A stretch of DNA of 18,462 nucleotides from JBBKWH01 sp037968855 (GTDB lineage: Bacteria; Pseudomonadota; Gammaproteobacteria; Pseudomonadales; Moraxellaceae): positions 1 to 18,462 of the forward strand of contig JBBKWH010000009.1 of assembly GCA_037968855.1 (NCBI GenBank), given 5' to 3'. This document shows, one piece after another, positions 14,499 to 18,462 of this stretch (its first letter is position 1; every line of letters begins with the position of its first letter). A program made the translations under genes and the position numbers. The notes beneath the pieces are model-generated. The model searched no databases, was not told the DNA's origin, and worked only from the letters and a program-made list of their open reading frames with translations.

Positions 14499-15515
14499 CT
14501 AATGCAAACGCGCCAAATCAGTAGACGCTTGCTGACGATAGGCGGTCGGTGTTTGCCCCGTCCATGCCAAAAACCGCGCATTAAAACTACTGGGATAGGC
14601 AAAGCCCAGCATCAAGGCAATCTGCTCGATGGGGAGCGAATGTTGTTGTAATAAATGCAAGGCTTGTTGCTGCCGGACTTGATCCAGCACTTGTTGCAGC
14701 GAGGTCTGTTCGGACTGTAATTGGCGCTGAATCGCGCGGCTACTGCGGCCAAAATGCCGTGCAATCTGTGCCAATTGACAGGCTGATCGGTCGGCCAAAT
14801 GGGTCAATAGATACTGTGCCAGTTCGTCACGCCATACCGTTGAACGTATGGGGCAGTGGACCTGTGCTTGTTGTAATAAATGCTGATGAAAGCGCTGACT
14901 GGCGGTAATAAACGGCAACTGACTGATCTGATTGGGCAATAAAATGGCCGCGTGATCGGCAGCAAAGCGGATCGGGCAGGCAAATACCGTCGCGTAATGT
15001 GCCTGATAGGCGGGTGCAGCATGGGCAAACTGCACCTGAAGCGGTTGTAATGACTGACCAATAAACTGCTGACCTTGGGTCAATAAGGCGCTCAATAATA
15101 GCTCGGTATAATAGCGATGCTGGCCAATCGGCGATTGATCTTGGGTCAGATAGCGCAGCCAAATGCCTTGCTCATCTTGATCAAATTGCAGATCAAGCGC
15201 CATATCCAACAGCGGCTTAAACTGCGAGAAGCGCTGCACGGCTTGTTGTAAGTCGGCACTACTGGCAATCAAGGCACCAAACAATCCCAAATGTTCGCTA
15301 TGCACAAAGCAGCCCAGTTCGAGTGCAATGGTCGGGCAGTCATGCTGTTTGGCCATACTGATCAGCAATTGCAGATAAACCGAAGAATGCAGCGGCCGTT
15401 GTGCCAGCCGTAATTCGGTCAGATCCAGCCCTGCCCGTCGAAAGGTTGCCTCGGCAGGCCAGTGCTTATGCATACAAAAATGCACCAAGGTGGAGAGCAG
15501 CGCATCGTGCGTCAC
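14499..15515 (-). CDS. AraC-family transcriptional regulator (338 aa)
   Basis: This second AraC protein has the same arrangement as the one at 9605-10612: an N-terminal Arabinose_bd-like domain (RRAGLDLTELRLAQRPL, then HSEHLGLFGALIASS) and C-terminal HTH motifs. The HTHs are LAQIARHFGRSSRAIQRQLQ and IEQIALMLGFAYPSSFNARF, followed by LAWTGQTPTAYRQQ. The GTG start at 15515 is chosen because AGAGGAT (15523-15529) lies 7 bp upstream and the length matches the family. A longer frame open to 15605 adds about 30 unlikely residues. It precedes the MpaB-like gene on the same strand and is divergent from cysI, so the MpaB-like gene is the likely target. The protein is unusually rich in Gln and His. Confidence 0.88.
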   Translation of the reverse strand: MTHDALLSTLVHFCMHKHWPAEATFRRAGLDLTELRLAQRPLHSSVYLQLLISMAKQHDCPTIALELGCFVHSEHLGLFGALIASSADLQQAVQRFSQFKPLLDMALDLQFDQDEQGIWLRYLTQDQSPIGQHRYYTELLLSALLTQGQQFIGQSLQPLQVQFAHAAPAYQAHYATVFACPIRFAADHAAILLPNQISQLPFITASQRFHQHLLQQAQVHCPIRSTVWRDELAQYLLTHLADRSACQLAQIARHFGRSSRAIQRQLQSEQTSLQQVLDQVRQQQALHLLQQHSLPIEQIALMLGFAYPSSFNARFLAWTGQTPTAYRQQASTDLARLH

Positions 15516-15689
15516 GGTTGTGATCCTCTGCCGTCTGTAAAGAATGCCAAAGCGTCGTGCATGATCATCATGGGTTGTGGTGTGTATTGCTATCAATAAA
15601 ACCACTAAAAGTTATGCACAAAAAACGTTTTGCTGATGAATCTGATCTTGGTAAAGTGGCTCACTTTTTCATGAATCAAGCCTGTCGCC
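15516..15689. other. Divergent intergenic region, second AraC gene / cysI
   Basis: This is 174 bp with no further gene recognised. A possible cysI promoter is TTGCTG (15630-15635) and TAAAGT (15652-15657), spacing 16, about 32 bp before the ATG. It is AT-rich around 15585-15665. No CysB site could be identified by eye. Confidence 0.4.
15523..15529 (-). promoter_or_regulatory. Ribosome binding site deciding GTG start at 15515
   Basis: AGAGGAT on the minus strand is 7 bp before GTG (15513-15515). It supports a 338-aa protein over longer in-frame starts. Confidence 0.7.
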
Positions 15690-17342
15690 ATGTATTCATA
15701 TACCGCTTTCGATCAAGCCATGATCGACGAACGGGTGGCTCAGTTCCGTGATCAGACCCAACGTTATCTGAACGGCACGCTATCCGAAGACGAATTCCGC
15801 CCGCTGCGTTTGCAAAACGGCCTGTATGTACAACGCTATGCGCCAATGTTGCGCATTGCTGTCCCGTATGGCTTGCTCAACAGCCAGCAACTGCGCAAAG
15901 TCGCCCAGATTAGCCGCGACTATGACCGTGGTTATGCCCACGTTTCAACCCGTCAAAACATCCAGCTGAACTGGCCTGAGTTGTCGCAAGTGCCGGATAT
16001 TTTGGCCGAGCTTGCCACCGTGCAAATGCATGCGATCCAGACCAGCGGCAACTGTATCCGCAACACCACTACCGACCAGTTTGCTGGCGTGATTGCTGGC
16101 GAAATCGCCGATCCACGTCCCACCTGTGAGTTGATCCGTCAGTGGTCAACCTTCCACCCCGAATTTGCCTTCTTGCCGCGTAAATTCAAAATCGCCGTGT
16201 CCGCACTGGCCGAGACTGACCGTGCTGCAACCGCATTCCACGACATTGGCGTATACATTGTCAAAAACGATGCAGGCGAGATTGGCTATAAAATTATGGC
16301 CGGTGGTGGCTTGGGCCGTACCCCGATCATCGGTAGCATCATCAAGGAATTCTTGCGTAAAGAAGACCTGATTGGCTATTTAGATGCCGTGCTGCGCGTG
16401 TACAACCTGCACGGTCGCCGCGACAACAAGTACAAAGCACGCATCAAAATTTTGGTTAAAGCGTTGACGCCAGCGGTGTTTGCCGAAAAAGTCGAAGCCG
16501 AATTCGTGCAGATCAAAGATCAACACAAAATCGCGCCAGAATTTTTTAGCCAGATGGATGCCGTGTTTGCGCCGCCTGCTTATCAAGATTTAAGCGATCT
16601 GGATTTGTCTGCGCAGTTTGCCGAACACAACAAATTTGCCAACTGGTATCGCCACAACACCCACGCGCACAAAGTTGCGGGTTATCGGATTGTCACCATC
16701 TCGCTCAAACGCGCTGGCATTGCCACTGGCGATATGACCGATAAAGAAATGGAATTGATTGCCGATCTGGCCGATCAATACAGCTATGGCGAGTTGCGCA
16801 ACACCCACGAGCAAAACATTGTACTGGCCGACGTGCCGCAAAGTGCCTTGTTTGCCCTGTGGCAGACGCTAGAGCAGGCCAACATGGCCCGCGCGCATAT
16901 CGGCTTTTTGACCGATATTATTTGCTGCCCCGGTGGTGATTATTGTTCGTTGGCCAACGCCAAATCGATTCCGATTGCCGAAGCCATTAGCCGCCGTTTT
17001 GACGATATCGACACCGTATATAACCTTGGCCCGATTGACCTGAATATCTCCGGTTGTATGAATGCCTGCGGTCATCACCACGTCGGTCATATCGGTATTT
17101 TGGGTGTGGACAAAAAAGGCGCGGAGTTCTACCAAGTCTCGCTCGGTGGTAATTCTGACCACGATGCCAGCATTGGTAACATCCTTGGCCCATCGTTTGG
17201 CGCGGATGACATGGCTGATGTGGTGGAAGAAATCCTCAACACCTATTTGGACAACCGCCAAGACGACGAGCGTTTCTTAGACACCTATCGCCGGATTGGT
17301 TTGGCCCCCTTTAAGGAGCGCGTGTATGCAAGCGCAGACTGA
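15690..17342 (+). CDS. cysI: Sulfite (nitrite/sulfite) reductase hemoprotein, CysI-type (550 aa)
   Basis: This siroheme and 4Fe-4S enzyme carries out the six-electron reduction of sulfite to sulfide in cysteine biosynthesis. The siroheme/substrate-binding half-domain repeats are visible: RLQNGLYVQRYAPMLRIAVPYG (40-61), then HVSTRQNIQLNW (84-95) and TSGNCIRNTTTD (118-129). The cluster cysteines are C413 and C419 (CPGGDYC) and C456 and C460 (SGCMNAC), followed by GHHHVGHIG. The start aligns with Pseudomonas CysI as I recall it (MYxYxxxDQ). Shine-Dalgarno is weak. No CysJ is present in the window, so the electron donor is unknown. Sequence type and DUF934 partner fit the non-enterobacterial form. 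The downstream gene overlaps its last 17 bases. Confidence 0.92.
   Translation: MYSYTAFDQAMIDERVAQFRDQTQRYLNGTLSEDEFRPLRLQNGLYVQRYAPMLRIAVPYGLLNSQQLRKVAQISRDYDRGYAHVSTRQNIQLNWPELSQVPDILAELATVQMHAIQTSGNCIRNTTTDQFAGVIAGEIADPRPTCELIRQWSTFHPEFAFLPRKFKIAVSALAETDRAATAFHDIGVYIVKNDAGEIGYKIMAGGGLGRTPIIGSIIKEFLRKEDLIGYLDAVLRVYNLHGRRDNKYKARIKILVKALTPAVFAEKVEAEFVQIKDQHKIAPEFFSQMDAVFAPPAYQDLSDLDLSAQFAEHNKFANWYRHNTHAHKVAGYRIVTISLKRAGIATGDMTDKEMELIADLADQYSYGELRNTHEQNIVLADVPQSALFALWQTLEQANMARAHIGFLTDIICCPGGDYCSLANAKSIPIAEAISRRFDDIDTVYNLGPIDLNISGCMNACGHHHVGHIGILGVDKKGAEFYQVSLGGNSDHDASIGNILGPSFGADDMADVVEEILNTYLDNRQDDERFLDTYRRIGLAPFKERVYASAD
17313..17318 (+). promoter_or_regulatory. Ribosome binding site inside the end of cysI
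   Basis: AAGGAG lies 7 bp before ATG 17326 and decides the start of the DUF934 gene within the last 17 bases of cysI. It implies translational coupling. Confidence 0.85.
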
Positions 17343-17814
17343 TGTATTGACCCTCAGCGGTGAAGTCATCGCCAACACCTTCGCGCGTATCGGTGACGAT
17401 GGTGTGGTGCCAGCGGGTGATGTGCTGCTGACGGTGGCGCAGTTGGATCAATTGGCGCAGGTGACCGGTCAAAAAGGCTTACTGCTGACTGCCAACGACT
17501 CGCCCGAAACCTTGCAATTGCCGCTGGCCGAGCTGGATTTGATCGCCATTGAGTTTGCGGGTTTTAACGATGGTCGCGGCTATTCGTTTGCAACCTTGTT
17601 GCGTCGTCAGGGTTTTGGCGGCGAGTTGCGTGCGATGGGTGATGTGTTTAAAGACGTGTTGTTTTATCTTAAGCGTTGCAGCTTTGCTAGCTTTGTGCTG
17701 AAAGAAGACAAAGACATCAACGAAGCCAAAGCGGGTCTCAATGACTTTAGCGCGGGTTATCAGGCGTCAAGCTCTGACGCGATGACGCATTATCAGACCG
17801 GTCGTCAGTTGTAA
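17326..17814 (+). CDS. DUF934 protein, CysI-associated (162 aa)
   Basis: The protein is a DUF934 (PF06073) member: IEFAGFNDGRGYSFATLLRRQGFGGELRAMGDVFKDVLFYLKRCSF is the family core, here referred to as IEFAGFNDGRGYSFA (about 75-89), GELRAMGDV (about 99-107) and LKRCSFASF (about 115-123). Family members are encoded next to assimilatory sulfite reductase genes in many proteobacteria, so a role in sulfite reduction or electron transfer to it is inferred but not established. It starts 17 bp inside the end of cysI with a strong AAGGAG at 7 bp. It has no signal or membrane segment. One cysteine (C118) is in LKRCSF. It ends before a clear terminator. Confidence 0.9.
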   Translation: MQAQTDVLTLSGEVIANTFARIGDDGVVPAGDVLLTVAQLDQLAQVTGQKGLLLTANDSPETLQLPLAELDLIAIEFAGFNDGRGYSFATLLRRQGFGGELRAMGDVFKDVLFYLKRCSFASFVLKEDKDINEAKAGLNDFSAGYQASSSDAMTHYQTGRQL

Positions 17815-17833
17815 TTGGCTGTCAGCTAGTGCT

Positions 17834-17862
17834 AAAAAGCCTCACGGATGTGGGGCTTTTTT
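17834..17862 (+). terminator. Rho-independent terminator of the cysI operon
   Basis: AAAAAGCCTCAC (17834-17845) pairs with GTGGGGCTTTTT (17850-17861), with one G-T wobble and a 4-nt loop. It ends in a six-T run. It starts 19 bp after the stop at 17814 and the following gene begins 16 bp beyond the T-run. Confidence 0.92.
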
Positions 17863-17878
17863 ATTTGAGATGAATCAT

Positions 17879-18462
17879 ATGCTACTAACAGCAAGATTAC
17901 GCACCAACAACGCAAAGAATCAAGAGTTAGCAGATTTAATGCTTTCTCAACCCATGGGTGATAATAAAAATTATATCGAATACAAACGTCTTAATTTTTT
18001 TATTGGTAAAAACAACTCTGGGAAGAGTCAGTTCTTACGTTTATTATTTAGTGGTTTTGATTTTTATAGAAGTTTGTTTTTTGATTATGATGTTTATAGC
18101 AATTTTAAGAATGGTAGCTATTTTATGGATTTTGAAAGAATATGGCATAATGAGGTGCTGAGAATTGAGGGTGGTACTGGAGGTTTTCTTCAAGATATTA
18201 CAATGAATCCATCTATTTTATCAAAGATGAAAAATGAATCAGTGGATGTTAATAAGTTTTTAAGTGAAATTTTATCTTCAAGTTCAGGGTATGATTTTTT
18301 GATAAAATTTTATAATCAGGCTGGGGCGTTACAGTTGATTATAGATGATCAGGTGAAAACGGATTCTTTTTATATTCCCGTTTTGCGAGGTTTGCGGAGA
18401 ATGGTTGAGACGGATGGTAATGATCCATATGAAAATAGAACATTAAAAGATTATTTTAAAAA
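17879..18462 (+). CDS. AAA-family ATPase (P-loop), 3'-truncated by window edge
   Basis: The frame is open from ATG 17879 to the last base with no stop, about 194 residues so far. It opens MLLTARLRTNNAKNQ. It carries YIEYKRLNFFIGKNNSGKS with Walker A at residues 43-50 (GKNNSGKS, 18005-18028). FYIPVLRGLRRM (about 164-175) recalls the YIPxLR segment of AAA_21/AAA_15-type ATPases; this is from memory. A further ATG at 17870 is in frame. GAG (17867-17869) sits 9 bp before 17879. The DNA is strongly AT-rich and Asn/Phe/Tyr/Lys-rich, unlike cysI just upstream, which suggests recent transfer. It begins 16 bp after the cysI-operon terminator. The rest, including Walker B and any effector domain, is outside the window. 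The function could be anti-phage defence, but this is inference. Confidence 0.82.
   Translation, partial: MLLTARLRTNNAKNQELADLMLSQPMGDNKNYIEYKRLNFFIGKNNSGKSQFLRLLFSGFDFYRSLFFDYDVYSNFKNGSYFMDFERIWHNEVLRIEGGTGGFLQDITMNPSILSKMKNESVDVNKFLSEILSSSSGYDFLIKFYNQAGALQLIIDDQVKTDSFYIPVLRGLRRMVETDGNDPYENRTLKDYFK

Noticed and set aside
14417..14602. A short minus-strand frame overlapping the end of the second AraC gene and its spacer.
   Set aside because: It overlaps the AraC frame and shows no family pattern.
14643..14883. A 16-bp sequence (ttgttgtaataaatgc) occurs at 14643-14658 and again at 14868-14883.
   Set aside because: Both copies lie in the second AraC gene and encode Leu-Leu-Gln-Gln-type stretches in a Gln-rich protein. 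Codon reuse explains them; no mobile or regulatory role is needed.
17958..18161. A 67-residue hydrophobic open frame on the plus strand within the ATPase gene.
   Set aside because: It overlaps the ATPase frame containing Walker A in a different phase. Its hydrophobic composition follows from T-rich DNA.
1..18462. CRISPR arrays, tRNA, rRNA, riboswitches and prophage genes.
   Set aside because: I looked on both strands and saw no regularly spaced direct repeats, no cloverleaf or rRNA-like stretches and no phage structural genes. The 15-bp tandem repeats lack spacers.

Overview
The window looks like a chromosomal segment of a gammaproteobacterium, most likely in or near Pseudomonadales/Moraxellaceae. 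This is inferred from gene content: a thiolase-first beta-oxidation pair, a one-piece CysI followed by a DUF934 protein, two AraC regulators of the Arabinose_bd type, and an MpaB/DUF2236 protein. It is judged from memory of families, not from a search. Base composition is moderate in the metabolic genes. It drops visibly to AT-rich in two places: about 650-2400, and from about 17865 to the right edge. No rRNA, tRNA, CRISPR array or transposase is visible.

Layout. (1) 1-639 is the 3' part of a SAM-dependent methyltransferase gene. (2) 654-2399 is an AT-rich islet with two unrelated lipoprotein genes. Between them lies a 55-bp near-perfect second copy of the end of the methyltransferase gene, the most informative rearrangement scar in the window. 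(3) 2462-5844 (minus) is a two-gene fatty-acid beta-oxidation operon, thiolase then a FadB/FadJ-like multifunctional protein. (4) 6092-6930 holds a small orphan protein with a TTWHEDEP motif and a small convergent lipoprotein with glycines spaced exactly seven residues apart. (5) 7049-10612 (minus) holds an AraC regulator, a SulP anion transporter and an SGNH hydrolase. (6) 10912-13103 (plus) is a CoA-transferase/racemase gene and an alpha/beta hydrolase gene, divergent from the AraC gene across a regulatory region with three 15-bp tandem repeats and two inverted repeats. (7) 13152-15515 (minus) is a second AraC regulator followed by an MpaB-family (heme oxygenase-like) protein. (8) 15690-17814 (plus) is cysI and a translationally coupled DUF934 gene, closed by a strong terminator. 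(9) From 17879 to the edge runs an AT-rich P-loop ATPase gene, incomplete at the 3' end.

How the genes work together. The thiolase/FadB-like pair gives hydration, dehydrogenation and thiolysis of acyl-CoA. The CaiB/AMACR-like protein and alpha/beta hydrolase probably handle acyl-CoA or ester substrates upstream of such a pathway, and the adjacent AraC gene is the obvious candidate regulator. CysI reduces sulfite to sulfide for cysteine synthesis. The SulP transporter could supply sulfate, but SulP substrates vary. The AAA-type ATPase at the right edge has the look of the first gene of an accessory, possibly anti-phage, cassette. Its partners lie outside the window, so this stays an inference. 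Most of the rest is ordinary core metabolism.
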